Shown: positions 23,521 to 32,547 of the stretch, piece after piece
How the letters are laid out: each line of letters begins with the position of its first letter
Position numbering within the stretch: the stretch's first letter is position 1
Assembly (NCBI GenBank): GCA_003131585.1
Contig: PKVW01000034.1
Location: 1 to 57,324, forward strand
Reading direction: 5' to 3'
Source of the DNA: Acidobacteriaceae bacterium
GTDB lineage: Bacteria; Acidobacteriota; Terriglobia; Terriglobales; Acidobacteriaceae
DNA: 57,324 nt
The notes under the pieces: generated by a model
What the model saw: only the letters and a program-made list of their open reading frames with translations
Databases searched by the model: none
Told to the model about the DNA's origin: nothing
Translations under genes and position numbers: made by a program

Positions 23521-24753
23521 TTAACGACCCACCGCTGGCGCGCTATATCCCGCTCTTCCCACCTGCACCTGCTGCGGCGCCGCCATAGCTGCCAGCGCGC
23601 GTTCCAGGTCCGCGATCAAATCCTCCGCATTCTCAATCCCCACCGAGAGGCGCACCATCTGCTCGGTTATGCCGATCCTCCGGCGTTCTTCCGAGGCGAC
23701 CGTCAGGTGAGAGGTCAGCACCGGAATCGACACCAGCGACTCCACCCCGCCCAGGCTCGGCGCCAGCGTGAACAGGCGCATGGCTTCGCTCACCCGCCGC
23801 GCGTCCTCGCCCGTGCCTTCGACCTCAAAGGTAACCATGCCACCGCCGCCGGTCATCTGCTCGCGCGCGACGGCATACTGAGGATGACTCTTCAGAAACG
23901 GATAGTGCACCTTCCGCACCTTGGCGTGCTCGGCCAAGAACTCCGCCACCCGCTGCGCGTTCTCATTCTGTCGCGCCACGCGCACCGCCAGCGTCTTCAG
24001 CCCGCGCACCAGCATCCACGACGCATGGGGATCCATGCAATTGCCCAGCGTCGTCCGCGTCTCCCAGATTCTATCGATCAATTCGCGCCGGCCCGCGACT
24101 GCGCCGCAAATCAGATCCGAATGGCCGCCCAGATACTTCGTTCCCGAATGCGTCACCAGGTCGATGCCGAATTCCGCGGGTTGCTGGTTGATCGGCGTGC
24201 CGAATGTGGCGTCAATCATGCTCAGCAGCTTGTGCTGTTTGGCCAGCGCCGCCACTTTCTTAAAATCCACCACGCGCAAGAGTGGGTTCGTCGGCGACTC
24301 CAGATAGAGCAGCTTTGTGTTGGGACGGATCGCCCGCGCGTGCTGCTCATATTCTGTGGTGTCGACGAATGTGGTCTCGATGCCCATCCTCGGCAGCCAC
24401 TGCGACAGAAACTTGGTGACGCCGCCATAAATGTCGCGCTGCGCCACCACGTGGTCGCCGCTCTTGAGCAGCGCCATGATCGTCGTCGTGATCGCGCCCA
24501 TGCCAGAGGCGAACGTTAGCGCCGCATCCACGCCCTCCAGCGCCGCAATTGTCTTTTCGGCAACTGTGTTCGTCGGATTTCCGTAGCGCGTATAAAAGTG
24601 GTCGGTATGGGTCGCGCGCAGCTGCTCTTCGTTGTCGACGACTTCGAAAGTGGAAGTCTGATAGATCGGCGTGCCCAGCGGCCCGTTTTTCCTGTCCAGA
24701 TCCGCCGCGCCGCGCACCGCCTTCGTCTCAGAGTGATGAGTGTGCCGTTTCAT
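23521..24753 (-). CDS. Cys/Met-metabolism PLP-dependent enzyme (cystathionine gamma-synthase/lyase family)
   Basis: Fold-type I PLP enzyme of trans-sulfuration. Visible: the substrate-binding YxRYGNPT (YTRYGNPTNT), LTFASGMGAI, VAQRDIYGG, the PLP Asp in SMIDATFGTP and the Schiff-base lysine in THSGTKYLGGHSD, plus the C-terminal LAPSLGGVESL. Length (410) is normal. Family members include MetB, MetC, MetZ and CGL, and sequence alone does not separate them well. Its position, back to back with thrC-thrB, favours a homoserine/methionine role. Divergent from the SDR gene with 93 bp between. Confidence 0.9.
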   Translation of the reverse strand: MKRHTHHSETKAVRGAADLDRKNGPLGTPIYQTSTFEVVDNEEQLRATHTDHFYTRYGNPTNTVAEKTIAALEGVDAALTFASGMGAITTTIMALLKSGDHVVAQRDIYGGVTKFLSQWLPRMGIETTFVDTTEYEQHARAIRPNTKLLYLESPTNPLLRVVDFKKVAALAKQHKLLSMIDATFGTPINQQPAEFGIDLVTHSGTKYLGGHSDLICGAVAGRRELIDRIWETRTTLGNCMDPHASWMLVRGLKTLAVRVARQNENAQRVAEFLAEHAKVRKVHYPFLKSHPQYAVAREQMTGGGGMVTFEVEGTGEDARRVSEAMRLFTLAPSLGGVESLVSIPVLTSHLTVASEERRRIGITEQMVRLSVGIENAEDLIADLERALAAMAAPQQVQVGRAGYSAPAVGR

Positions 24754-24831
24754 GGATACCTCGTCCCCTCCAGATTAATTGCGTAAAGGGGACTCCCGCA
24801 AGCGAAGCGATGCGCCGCGCCGCGTACCATT

Positions 24832-24837
24832 TATAAT
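24832..24837 (+). promoter_or_regulatory. Candidate -10 (TATAAT) for a leaderless SDR-to-thrB transcript
   Basis: A perfect TATAAT lies only nine bases before the SDR start codon at 24847, with no good -35 hexamer and no Shine-Dalgarno. Initiation at the usual distance would begin at or within a few bases of the ATG, giving a leaderless mRNA. Confidence 0.4.
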
Positions 24838-24846
24838 TCTCTCTTC

Positions 24847-25635
24847 ATGAATCTTGGCCTGAAAGATCGTGTCGCCATCATAGCCGCTTCCAGCCAGGGG
24901 ATTGGCCGTGCCACCGCGGAGGCCTTTGCCGCCGAGGGCTGCCGCGTCGCAATGTGCTCGCGCAACCAGCAGACCTTACAGGCCGCCGCGGAGAAGATCA
25001 GAAAGCAGTACAAGGCAAACGTTCTGGCCCAGGCCTTCGACGTTACCGACGCAGGTGCCGTCAGCCGCTTCGTCGCCGCCGTGGCCGAAAAATTCGGCAG
25101 TGTCGATATTTGCGTGACCAACGCCGGCGGCCCGCCCGCCAAAGGTTTCCTCGCGGCCACACTCGAAGAATGGCAACGCGCCCTCGAACTGAACTTTCTC
25201 AGCACCGTCTACTTCGCGCGCGAGGTCATCCCTCACATGCAACGGAAACGCTGGGGCCGCATCCTCACGCTCACCTCGATTACGACCAAACAGCCGGTGG
25301 CGGATCTCGTGCTCTCGAATGCGGTGCGTGCCGCGGTAGTCGGTTTGGTCAAGAGCCTGGCCAACGAGTTCGGCAAAGATGGAATCCTGGTCAACAACGT
25401 CGGCCCCGGTTTCACGGCCACCGACCGGCTGAAGGAGTTGGCCAAAGCCCGCGCTTCCGCCTCAGGAAAGAGCGAGCAGGAAATCTTCGACGGCTGGGCC
25501 GCCGACGCTCCGCTCCAGCGTCTGGGCGATCCCCGCGAAGTCGCCGAGACCATCGTCTGGCTTGCCTCCGAGCGCGCTTCCTACATCACCGGCCAGACCG
25601 TGCTCGTCGACGGTGGCATGTATAAAGGGTTATAG
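24847..25635 (+). CDS. SDR-family oxidoreductase with an altered active site (FabG-like)
   Basis: The Rossmann fold is clear (VAIIAASSQGIGRATAEAFAAEGCRVAMCSR, NNAG-like VTNAGGPPAKGF, ITGQTVLVDGGM), as in 3-oxoacyl-ACP reductase homologues. The catalytic Tyr-x-x-x-Lys is missing: where the pair is expected the protein has Ser and Arg in LVLSNAVRAAV, although the Ser of the tetrad (LTSITT) is kept. The conserved-domain group 'BKR-like SDR-like', described as lacking a perfect match to the SDR catalytic tetrad, would fit, from memory. It may have another chemistry or be a binding protein. First gene of a tight + strand run to thrB; the next gene begins 15 bp downstream. Confidence 0.88.
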   Translation: MNLGLKDRVAIIAASSQGIGRATAEAFAAEGCRVAMCSRNQQTLQAAAEKIRKQYKANVLAQAFDVTDAGAVSRFVAAVAEKFGSVDICVTNAGGPPAKGFLAATLEEWQRALELNFLSTVYFAREVIPHMQRKRWGRILTLTSITTKQPVADLVLSNAVRAAVVGLVKSLANEFGKDGILVNNVGPGFTATDRLKELAKARASASGKSEQEIFDGWAADAPLQRLGDPREVAETIVWLASERASYITGQTVLVDGGMYKGL

Positions 25636-25650
25636 ATTTTCGGAGATTGC

Positions 25651-26838
25651 ATGCGATCCATAGCATCCCGGATGTCGGTCATGAGCGGCGAAGGCGCGCT
25701 CTCGGTCAATGCCCGCGCCAAGGAACTGGAAAGCCAGGGCCGCTCCATTATTCATCTCGAACTGGGCGAACCTGATTTTCATCCCGGTCCGTCGGTTGTC
25801 GAGTCGGTCGGCAAAGCGCTCGCCGAAGGCAAAGACCGCTACTGCGCCGTGGCCGGAGTTCCCGCACTCCGCGAGCAGATCGCTGCCTACTTGCAGCGCT
25901 CGCGTAATATCAGCGTTTCCGCCGCCAACATCGTGATCGCGCCCGGCTGCAAAGCTGCCCTGTTTTTCGCCATGATGGCCCTGCTCGAACCCGGCGACGA
26001 AGTCCTCTACCCGAATCCCGGCTTTCCCGGCTATCCTTCGATCACGCTCGGGCTCGCTGCCGTCCCGGTGCCTTTCGATCTCTCGTCCTGCAACCATTTC
26101 CAGCCTGACCCATCCGAAGTCGCCGCCAAGATTACGCGGCGTACCCGCATGCTTCTTACCAACTCGCCCGGCAATCCGACCGGTACGGTCTATACCGATG
26201 CCATCCAGCGGGCCTTGGCGGAGCTCGCCGTCAAGCACGACCTTTGGGTTCTCTCCGACGAAATCTACGCTCGCATCATCTATGGCGGCGAATACGTTTC
26301 CATGCTGAGCTACCCCGGAATGGAAGAACGCACTCTGATCGTTGACGGCTTCTCCAAGAGCTTCGCCATGACCGGATGGCGGCTGGGCTACACTGTTGCG
26401 CCGCCTGAAGTGGTGCCTGCACTGGCCATGCTGGCCATCAACAGCTACACCTGTGTTGCCGAATTCACGCAATATGCCGCTATCGACGCTCTGCGTGATC
26501 GCGAAGGAACCACGCCGCGTATGGTTGCCGAGTTCGGCCGCCGGCGGGAACAGTTCGTCCATGATCTCAATGAAGTTCCCGGATTCCGCTGCGAATCGCC
26601 CGAGGGCGCGTTCTATGCCTGGGTCGACATTCGCGGTACAGGCGCGAGCGCCGAAGAAGTCTGCCGAATCCTGCTGGAAGAGGCCGGCGTGGCCGCCATC
26701 CCCGGAGCGGCGTTCGGCCTGTCGGGCAAGCATTTCGTGCGCTTCTCCTTCGCTTCGTCAGTGGCAAATCTGCGTGAGGCAGTCGCCCGCATCATGAAAG
26801 TCTCCGCGGCCTGGCAGGGAACTCTGGCCGAAATATAG
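25651..26838 (+). CDS. Class I/II aminotransferase (aspartate-type)
   Basis: PLP fold-type I aminotransferase of 395 residues. Seen: LELGEPDFHPG, the N-terminal Tyr region DRYCAVAGVPALREQIA, NSPGNPTGTVY, SDEIYARIIYGG, and the lysine loop IVDGFSKSFAMTGWRLGY (the PLP-binding Lys is in SFSKSFAMTG-like context). This is the Igamma-type aspartate/alanine aminotransferase group, so the amino donor/acceptor is not fixed by sequence. Downstream of the SDR gene by 15 bp and upstream of an exported amidohydrolase. Confidence 0.9.
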   Translation: MRSIASRMSVMSGEGALSVNARAKELESQGRSIIHLELGEPDFHPGPSVVESVGKALAEGKDRYCAVAGVPALREQIAAYLQRSRNISVSAANIVIAPGCKAALFFAMMALLEPGDEVLYPNPGFPGYPSITLGLAAVPVPFDLSSCNHFQPDPSEVAAKITRRTRMLLTNSPGNPTGTVYTDAIQRALAELAVKHDLWVLSDEIYARIIYGGEYVSMLSYPGMEERTLIVDGFSKSFAMTGWRLGYTVAPPEVVPALAMLAINSYTCVAEFTQYAAIDALRDREGTTPRMVAEFGRRREQFVHDLNEVPGFRCESPEGAFYAWVDIRGTGASAEEVCRILLEEAGVAAIPGAAFGLSGKHFVRFSFASSVANLREAVARIMKVSAAWQGTLAEI

Positions 26839-26901
26839 AGGACTATTGGAGCGGTCACGACTATGAATCGCGATTACGATTATGAATAAGGAACCATGCT
26901 C

Positions 26902-28245
26902 ATGAAACAGATTCTTTTGTCGGTACTTTTCGTCGCCTGCGCCGCGACCAGCCTCTCATCTTTCGCCGACGCCCAGGCTCGTCCGTTCCCGGACCCCGAC
27001 ATGCAGCAGATCTACCAGCGTCTGCTCCCGCAGATTGAAAAAATTCCTGCCTTTGACCACCACGCGCACCCCGGCTTTTTCGACGATCCCGACGTCGATG
27101 CTATGGCCGCGCCTCCCGACGCCAGCGCTCCGGTGCGAACTCGCGACGACAATCCCGAACTGATTGCCGCAGCCAAGGCTCTGTTCGGCTATCCGTACGA
27201 TGATTTCTCACCCGAACATGCCAAGTGGCTGGTGGCGAAAAAAGCGGAGCTGAAAAAGCAATATGCCGGCACTGCCTACTTCAACATGATTCTCGACAAG
27301 ATCAATATCGAAAGCTCGGTCGCGAACCGCGCCATGATGCCGGACTACCTCGATCCCAAACGTTTTCCGTGGGTGTTCTTCGCCGACTCTTTTATGTGGC
27401 CTTTCGACAATGAGCGCGAGACGGCGCGTAACCCCGACGAAGGAGTTTTCATCCCACTGCAAGAGAAAATGCTGCGCCGCTGGATGCGGCAGGAAAACAT
27501 GAGCAAGCCTCCCGCCAAGTTTTCCGCCTACCTGGAGTTCATCGTCCGCGTCCTCGCAGACAATCAGAGCAAAGGGGGCATTGCCATGAAGTTCGAAGTT
27601 GCGTACTTTCGGCCCACGACATTTTCAGATCCAACGCGTCAGCAGGCGGAAGACATTTATCAGAAGTATGTTTCGGGCGGCGTGCCTAGCGAGAAAGACT
27701 ACCGGACGTTTCAGGATTACATCTTTCGCTTCCTGGTGAACCTGGGAGGCCGCCGGAACCTTCCGGTGCATATTCACAGCGCGGTCGGCATCGGCGATTA
27801 CTTCAATCTGACGCAGAGCAACATCATGAATCTGGAAAGCGTGCTGCGCGATCCACGCTACCGCAGCACCACCTTCGTCATGATCCATGGCGGCTACCCG
27901 CTGGAGCGGGAAGCCATCTGGCTCGCCGCCATGAAGAACGTCTACATGGATTCCTCATTCGGCGAGCTCGCCCAGTATCCCTCCGCCTTCAAGGACACAC
28001 TCAAGATGTGGCTGGAGACATTTCCCGATAAGATCACCTTCGGCACGGACTGTTTCCCGTACAATCAGGTTCTGGGCGCGGAAGAGAGTTACTGGCTGGG
28101 AGCGGAATCATCGCGGATGGCTCTGGCCGCGGCTCTGGCCGAGATGATCTCGGAAAATGAAATCACCGAAGCCCGGGCCCTGGAACTCGCCCACGGGTAC
28201 CTGCATGACAATGCCGTGAAGCTGTACGGTGACAAGGTCCGCTGA
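26902..28245 (+). CDS. Exported amidohydrolase-superfamily protein
   Basis: A TIM-barrel metal-dependent hydrolase with a signal peptide (MKQILLSVLFVACAATSLSSFADAQA). Metal-ligand landmarks: FDHHAHPG near the N-terminus (His-x-His), HIHSAVGIGDYF, VMIHGGYPLER and the Asp of TFGTDCFPY near the C-terminus. The layout matches the Amidohydro_2/decarboxylase-like group. The second of two in-frame ATGs (26902) has better spacing to GGAA; the first is at 26896. In the same run as the aminotransferase (57-bp gap). Substrate unknown. Confidence 0.82.
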   Translation: MKQILLSVLFVACAATSLSSFADAQARPFPDPDMQQIYQRLLPQIEKIPAFDHHAHPGFFDDPDVDAMAAPPDASAPVRTRDDNPELIAAAKALFGYPYDDFSPEHAKWLVAKKAELKKQYAGTAYFNMILDKINIESSVANRAMMPDYLDPKRFPWVFFADSFMWPFDNERETARNPDEGVFIPLQEKMLRRWMRQENMSKPPAKFSAYLEFIVRVLADNQSKGGIAMKFEVAYFRPTTFSDPTRQQAEDIYQKYVSGGVPSEKDYRTFQDYIFRFLVNLGGRRNLPVHIHSAVGIGDYFNLTQSNIMNLESVLRDPRYRSTTFVMIHGGYPLEREAIWLAAMKNVYMDSSFGELAQYPSAFKDTLKMWLETFPDKITFGTDCFPYNQVLGAEESYWLGAESSRMALAAALAEMISENEITEARALELAHGYLHDNAVKLYGDKVR

Positions 28246-28284
28246 ACGAGGCTGTTTCCTTTAAGAAATCCGAGCACGACTCTA

Positions 28285-28749
28285 ATGTTGAAAAAACCGA
28301 AAGCCAAGACTTCCGCGGACAGAAGAACAAAAGACGCAAAGTCCCACTCCCGCGCTCAACGCGCCGTCGCCAAACACGCGGCCAGCAAGCCGCAACTCCA
28401 ATACGTGCCCTGGCGCACCATTCAACTCGAAGAGCTGAACCCGCTCCTGCAGCGGCAGTTCGTCGTCGGCCAGGAAATCATGATGGCGAGAGTGCTCCTG
28501 AGAAAAGGCTGCATTGTCCCCGAGCACAGCCACCACAACGAACAACTCACTTACATCCTGGAAGGAGCGCTGAAGTTCTGGATCGACGGCCGGGAGATTG
28601 TCGTCCACGCCGGCGAAGTGCTCTGCATCCCAGCACACATGCCGCACCAGGCCGAGGCGCTGGAAGACACGGTTGATCTCGACGTTTTCAATCCTCCTCG
28701 CGCCGATTGGATCAACAAGACAGACCAATATCTGCGAGGCCAGAAATAA
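28285..28749 (+). CDS. Cupin-domain protein
   Basis: A 154-residue protein with a Lys-rich, probably disordered N-terminus (~45 residues) and a single cupin: motif 1 GCIVPEHSHHNEQLTYILEGALKFWIDG (His-x-His, Glu) and motif 2 GEVLCIPAHMPHQAEAL (His). Binds a metal and often acts on small carbonyl compounds. It ends 11 bp before thrC, in the same run. Confidence 0.87.
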   Translation: MLKKPKAKTSADRRTKDAKSHSRAQRAVAKHAASKPQLQYVPWRTIQLEELNPLLQRQFVVGQEIMMARVLLRKGCIVPEHSHHNEQLTYILEGALKFWIDGREIVVHAGEVLCIPAHMPHQAEALEDTVDLDVFNPPRADWINKTDQYLRGQK

Positions 28750-28760
28750 TTTTCCACTCC

Positions 28761-30254
28761 ATGCCTCCCTCCGCCACTTCTGAACCAGGCTCCGATCAAC
28801 TAGGCCCCGATAAATCAGGCTCCGATCAACCAGGCTCCGACAAACCAGGCTCCGATAAACCAGGCTCCGGTAAACAGGGTTCTGAACGCAGCCTGCCTCA
28901 GGCCACGTTTCGCTTTCGCTGCATCGGCTGCGGTTCGGTCAACCACTCCGCCGCCCAGGATTTTCGCTGCTCGCAGTGCGGCAACTTACTCGAGATTACC
29001 GATCCTGCCTGGAAATCCGCCGGCCTCGATGCCGCCGCGTTGAAATCCACCTGGCGTGCACGCCGTTCCTCGAACGCGCCCCTCGACCTCAGCGGCGTGT
29101 GGCGATTCCGCGAACTTCTCCCCGCGCCCGAATCCGAGCAGCATGTCATCACCCTGCGCGAAGGCAACACTCCAATCTACGAACTTCCTCAGTCCTCCCG
29201 CGTCACTGGCATCCCGCGCCTCTATGCCAAGCATCAAGGCATGAACCCCACTGGCTCGTTCAAGGACGCCGGCATGACCGTTGCCTCCACCTTCGCCCGC
29301 CAGGCAGGATATCGCTGGGTGGCCTGCGCCTCCACCGGCAACACGTCGGCATCCATGGCCGCCTACGCCGCGCGCGGTGGCATGCGCAGCCTGGTTCTCG
29401 TGCCTGAAGGCAAAATCTCCTGGAGCAAACTATCCCAGGCGCTGGATTACGGCGCCCTCACCTGCCAACTCCGCACCGACTTCGATGGCTGCCTCCGCCT
29501 GCTCCAGGAGCTTGTGCGGCTCACCCCCGTCTACCAGTTGAATTCCATCAACCCGTTCCGCCTGGAAGGGCAGAAGACTCTCGCCCTCGAATTGCTCGAG
29601 CAACTCGACTGGCAGCCGCCTGACCACATCATCGCGCCCGGCGGCAACCTCGGCAACAGTTCCGCGATCGGCAAGGCCTTGCTGGAAATGCTCGATCTCG
29701 GTCTGATTCCGCGTCTGCCGAAGTTATCCGTGATTCAAGCCGATGGCGCCAATGCACTGGTTCGTACTCTGCGCGAAGCTGGAGGCAAGCATCTCGTCAG
29801 CGTGCAGGCTGAAACTCGGGCCACAGCGATCCGCATCGGCAACCCCGCTTCGTGGGAAAAAGCGGTAAAGGTACTCCAAGCCACGGGCGGCGCCTGCGAA
29901 CAGGTGAGCGAACTCGAGATCGCCCAGGCCAAAGCCGAAATTGGCGCCGAAGGCATTGGATGCGAGCCCGCCTCGGCGGTCACGCTCGCCGGCCTGAAAA
30001 AACTGGTGCGGCAGGGCTTCGTGAAGCCGGAGGAAACGGTCGTCCTGGTCCTCACCGGAAACTTGCTCAAGGATCCCGACTTCACCATGGAATTCCATCG
30101 GGGCGATCTTTTTCACGACACTGCCCATGAACACGAAAGCGCCAAGCTGAATCCGTTCCGCCACCCACCGGTCGTCCTCGATGCCACCTTGGACGCCGTG
30201 ACTAGAACTTTGGAGCAGGCGGAGAAATCCGACCCAATGCACTCTAATGTCTAA
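28761..30254 (+). CDS. thrC: Threonine synthase
   Basis: Converts O-phosphohomoserine to threonine with PLP. After a repeated N-terminal extension there is a zinc ribbon (FRCIGCGSVNHSAAQDFRCSQCG), then the TrpB-like PLP fold: TPIYELP, GMNPTGSFKDAGMTVAS (PLP Lys in SFKD), STGNTSASMAAYAA, and the phosphate-binding PGGNLGNSSAIGK loop. The zinc-ribbon form and ~500-residue length match the bacterial class of ThrC with an N-terminal ribbon. Start at 28761 (MPPSATSEPG); a frame open to 28707 would overlap the cupin gene. The gene overlaps thrB by eight bases. Confidence 0.94.
   Translation: MPPSATSEPGSDQLGPDKSGSDQPGSDKPGSDKPGSGKQGSERSLPQATFRFRCIGCGSVNHSAAQDFRCSQCGNLLEITDPAWKSAGLDAAALKSTWRARRSSNAPLDLSGVWRFRELLPAPESEQHVITLREGNTPIYELPQSSRVTGIPRLYAKHQGMNPTGSFKDAGMTVASTFARQAGYRWVACASTGNTSASMAAYAARGGMRSLVLVPEGKISWSKLSQALDYGALTCQLRTDFDGCLRLLQELVRLTPVYQLNSINPFRLEGQKTLALELLEQLDWQPPDHIIAPGGNLGNSSAIGKALLEMLDLGLIPRLPKLSVIQADGANALVRTLREAGGKHLVSVQAETRATAIRIGNPASWEKAVKVLQATGGACEQVSELEIAQAKAEIGAEGIGCEPASAVTLAGLKKLVRQGFVKPEETVVLVLTGNLLKDPDFTMEFHRGDLFHDTAHEHESAKLNPFRHPPVVLDATLDAVTRTLEQAEKSDPMHSNV
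28782..28883. repeat. Degenerate 15-bp tandem repeat encoding the ThrC N-terminus
   Basis: About six copies of a CCAGGCTCCGATAAA-like unit encode a run of GSDKP-type residues before the zinc ribbon. As in pyrF, the unit is 15 bp and in frame. Confidence 0.85.
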
Positions 30255-31230
30255 GAACAGGAAGAAGAGCTCCCGACCAGCCTCGCTGCTTCTCGCCCTC
30301 CCGGCCACCTCCGCCAATCTAGGGCCGGCCTTCGATGCCGCTGCCTTGGCGATGGATCTCTACATCACCGTCGATGCCCGCGCCGCCTCCAGTTTCTCCA
30401 TTACCGCCGCCGGACGCGACCAGGAAATCTGCGGGGCCATGGACAAAGACAAGCACCTCATCCTCGCCACTTACCGCGAGATCCTCCAAGCCCAGGGCGC
30501 GAAAGTCATTCCTCTGTCTCTTCGGATTAAGAACGACATCCCCATCGGCAAAGGCTGCGGCTCTTCCGCCGCGGCCCGCCTCGCTGGAATCGCCCTGGCC
30601 AATCACTTCGGCCATTTGCGCTGGGCCGATGCCCAGATCATAGGAGAGGCCTCGCGCCGCGAACACCATCCCGATAACGCCTCCGCCTGCTGGATCGGTG
30701 GTCTCACGGTAGCTCGCATGTCCGGGAAAGCCGAGGCCCAGGTGGTCTGCATCCGTCCAAAAGGGAAGTGGCCGCTACTTCTTGCCATCCCCGAGCAGGC
30801 GCTGTCGACCGAAGAAGCACGCGGCGTTCTCCCCAGGCATTATCCCCGTGCCGATGTCGTCGCTAACATACGGAACTCGATGCTCCTGCTCGCTGCCTTC
30901 ATGCAAGGGCGTCACGACTTGCTCTCCGCCGCGCTCGAAGACCGCATCCACCAGCCTTACCGCGCCCCACTCTGTCCCCTGCTCCCGTGTCTGCAGGAAT
31001 TAACCGGGAAACCAGGCGTGCTTGGCGCAGCCCTCAGCGGCGCCGGTCCATCGGTCATCGTTTTCCTCGATCCCGGCTCCGCAGCTCAGAAGACGCGAAA
31101 ATCCGTCGCCGCCCACCTTGCCCGCAGCGGCCTCCGCGCCGAATTGCTTCTCACTTCTATCACCCCACGCGGCGCCCGCCGCCGATTCCCGAAATTAATG
31201 ATCAACCGAAAACGATCAGCCGAAGAATGA
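30247..31230 (+). CDS. thrB: Homoserine kinase
   Basis: GHMP-family kinase that makes O-phosphohomoserine, the ThrC substrate. Motifs: LLALPATSANLGPAFDAAALAM (motif 1), the ATP-binding PIGKGCGSSAAARLAGIALAN (motif 2, Gly/Ser rich), and AALSGAGPSVIVFL (motif 3). The start ATG at 30247 overlaps the end of thrC, so translation is coupled. Length (327) is normal. It is the last gene of the run that starts at 24847. Confidence 0.94.
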   Translation: MSKNRKKSSRPASLLLALPATSANLGPAFDAAALAMDLYITVDARAASSFSITAAGRDQEICGAMDKDKHLILATYREILQAQGAKVIPLSLRIKNDIPIGKGCGSSAAARLAGIALANHFGHLRWADAQIIGEASRREHHPDNASACWIGGLTVARMSGKAEAQVVCIRPKGKWPLLLAIPEQALSTEEARGVLPRHYPRADVVANIRNSMLLLAAFMQGRHDLLSAALEDRIHQPYRAPLCPLLPCLQELTGKPGVLGAALSGAGPSVIVFLDPGSAAQKTRKSVAAHLARSGLRAELLLTSITPRGARRRFPKLMINRKRSAEE

Positions 31231-31435
31231 TCGACTAAAAACAAGCGACGGGGAAATAGCCACCGGAATCACATCCGCCCATACTTTCACCAAAGTGGTA
31301 TTTACCGGGCTAGCTATTCCGCGTATTGTTTTTTTCCCCGAGCCGAAACTTATGCCTCTCGCACGTGTTTATGGCAACAGGACGGGTCGCAGCTTGCTTC
31401 GAAGCTCAAGCTAAGATTCTCGGGGATGAGTAGGA

Positions 31436-31642
31436 ATGAAGCCGAAAATACACCAGCAACTCCAGCCGCAGGAAATCGTCCCACCGCGCAGTAAACAGGT
31501 GCGGCAGGAGATTCAGAATTTTCTACAGGCCGTCGATTCCTATCCTGCCCGCGTGGCCAAAGAACCCCGCATCAGCTTCCACCAACACCTCTGCAGCGTC
31601 TTTGCGGCGGCCCGCGACGACAACCGCCCCCGTCGCCGGTGA
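31436..31642 (+). CDS. Small hypothetical protein
   Basis: A 68-residue protein (MKPKIHQQLQPQEIVPPRS..., then FLQAVDSYPARVAKEPRISFHQHLCSV) with a short charged helix and a Pro/Arg-rich end. Similar 60-80-residue proteins with an FLQA.DSYP motif are, from memory, frequent in acidobacterial genomes. A good ribosome-binding site is not obvious. It converges on the DinB-like gene. Confidence 0.45.
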   Translation: MKPKIHQQLQPQEIVPPRSKQVRQEIQNFLQAVDSYPARVAKEPRISFHQHLCSVFAAARDDNRPRRR

Positions 31643-31658
31643 TCGCGCAGCGCCCAAT

Positions 31659-32225
31659 CTACCGGCTGGACGGCGGTACAATGCCGTTCATTCTGAGGTA
31701 TTCCACCATCTGTCCGTAGTGGTCGAAACCATGGGCGGCAACACTCGTCGCCAGTCCCAGCCGTGTAACCTTACCCTCTCCGAACGGGCTCTTCACCAGT
31801 TCCACCAGGTTCTTGTCGTTGATGGTCTGGACAGCCTTGTGCACATAAGCAAACGATTCTTTCAGGTAGTTGAGGATCTCCGCCTTCGTTTTTATCGATG
31901 CCGGCCCGGATTCCTCGCCTACGTCCACCGGAACCTTTTCGCTCAGAATTGCCGCCCCAAAAATGTAGTTCACCGCCGCCACGTGCTTCACCTGGTCGCC
32001 GAAGGTCCGCACGCCTTTGAACTCGCCATTGGCCGGCGCGAATCCGAACTTGTCTTCCGGCATCGCTTCCGCCGCCGGAACAAACTCGTGCTCCACGTTC
32101 GCGACCGTGTGGTCGAGCACTTGCGTGACGGTTCGATGCTCGTCTTTACCCTGGTTGCCCTGGGCTGCGCCAATGGCTGCCAGCGCCAGCACGCAGAATG
32201 CAAAACAGCTAACTTTTTTCCTCAT
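31659..32225 (-). CDS. Exported DinB-like protein
   Basis: A signal peptide (MRKKVSCFAFCVLALAAIGAAQG) is followed by a DinB/YfiT-type four-helix domain: VTQVLDHTVANVEHEFVPAAEAMPEDKFGFAP, a His in VRTFGDQVKHVAAVNYIFG and the last His in ATSVAAHGFDHYGQMVEYLRMNG. In this superfamily the three His bind a metal. The start was set at 32225 because GGAGG lies just upstream. Secreted DinB proteins are common in this kind of genome; substrate unknown. Confidence 0.85.
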   Translation of the reverse strand: MRKKVSCFAFCVLALAAIGAAQGNQGKDEHRTVTQVLDHTVANVEHEFVPAAEAMPEDKFGFAPANGEFKGVRTFGDQVKHVAAVNYIFGAAILSEKVPVDVGEESGPASIKTKAEILNYLKESFAYVHKAVQTINDKNLVELVKSPFGEGKVTRLGLATSVAAHGFDHYGQMVEYLRMNGIVPPSSR

Positions 32226-32547
32226 GATGATTCCTCCGTTTTCAAGCAATCGCAACCATTCTGGACGTTCCGCGCACTCGTGCTCCGCCCCTCTGGGATG
32301 AGTTCTTCTAGTCCCTCAGCACTACCGGAGCCACCTTTAACTCATTTGCCGCCAAGCGACACCGCAGAATACTGCTCAACCCTACCACCATGCAACCTGC
32401 GTGAACAACAACAACCGCCGCCGGCGCACCCAATCCCACGCTCTCCACCGCCGGAACTGAAATGTGGTCCGCCACTCTATTGCTTACCTCCGTGCCCCAG
32501 TGTCCTCGGTGGTAAGGTTTTCGCGCTTGAATCCCCGCGGCAACCTG
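32226..32547. other. Intergenic stretch, nothing recognised
   Basis: The 320 bp between two minus-strand genes must carry the DinB-like gene's promoter near 32226. The open frames crossing it look like out-of-frame readings; no RNA gene or terminator was found. Confidence 0.4.
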
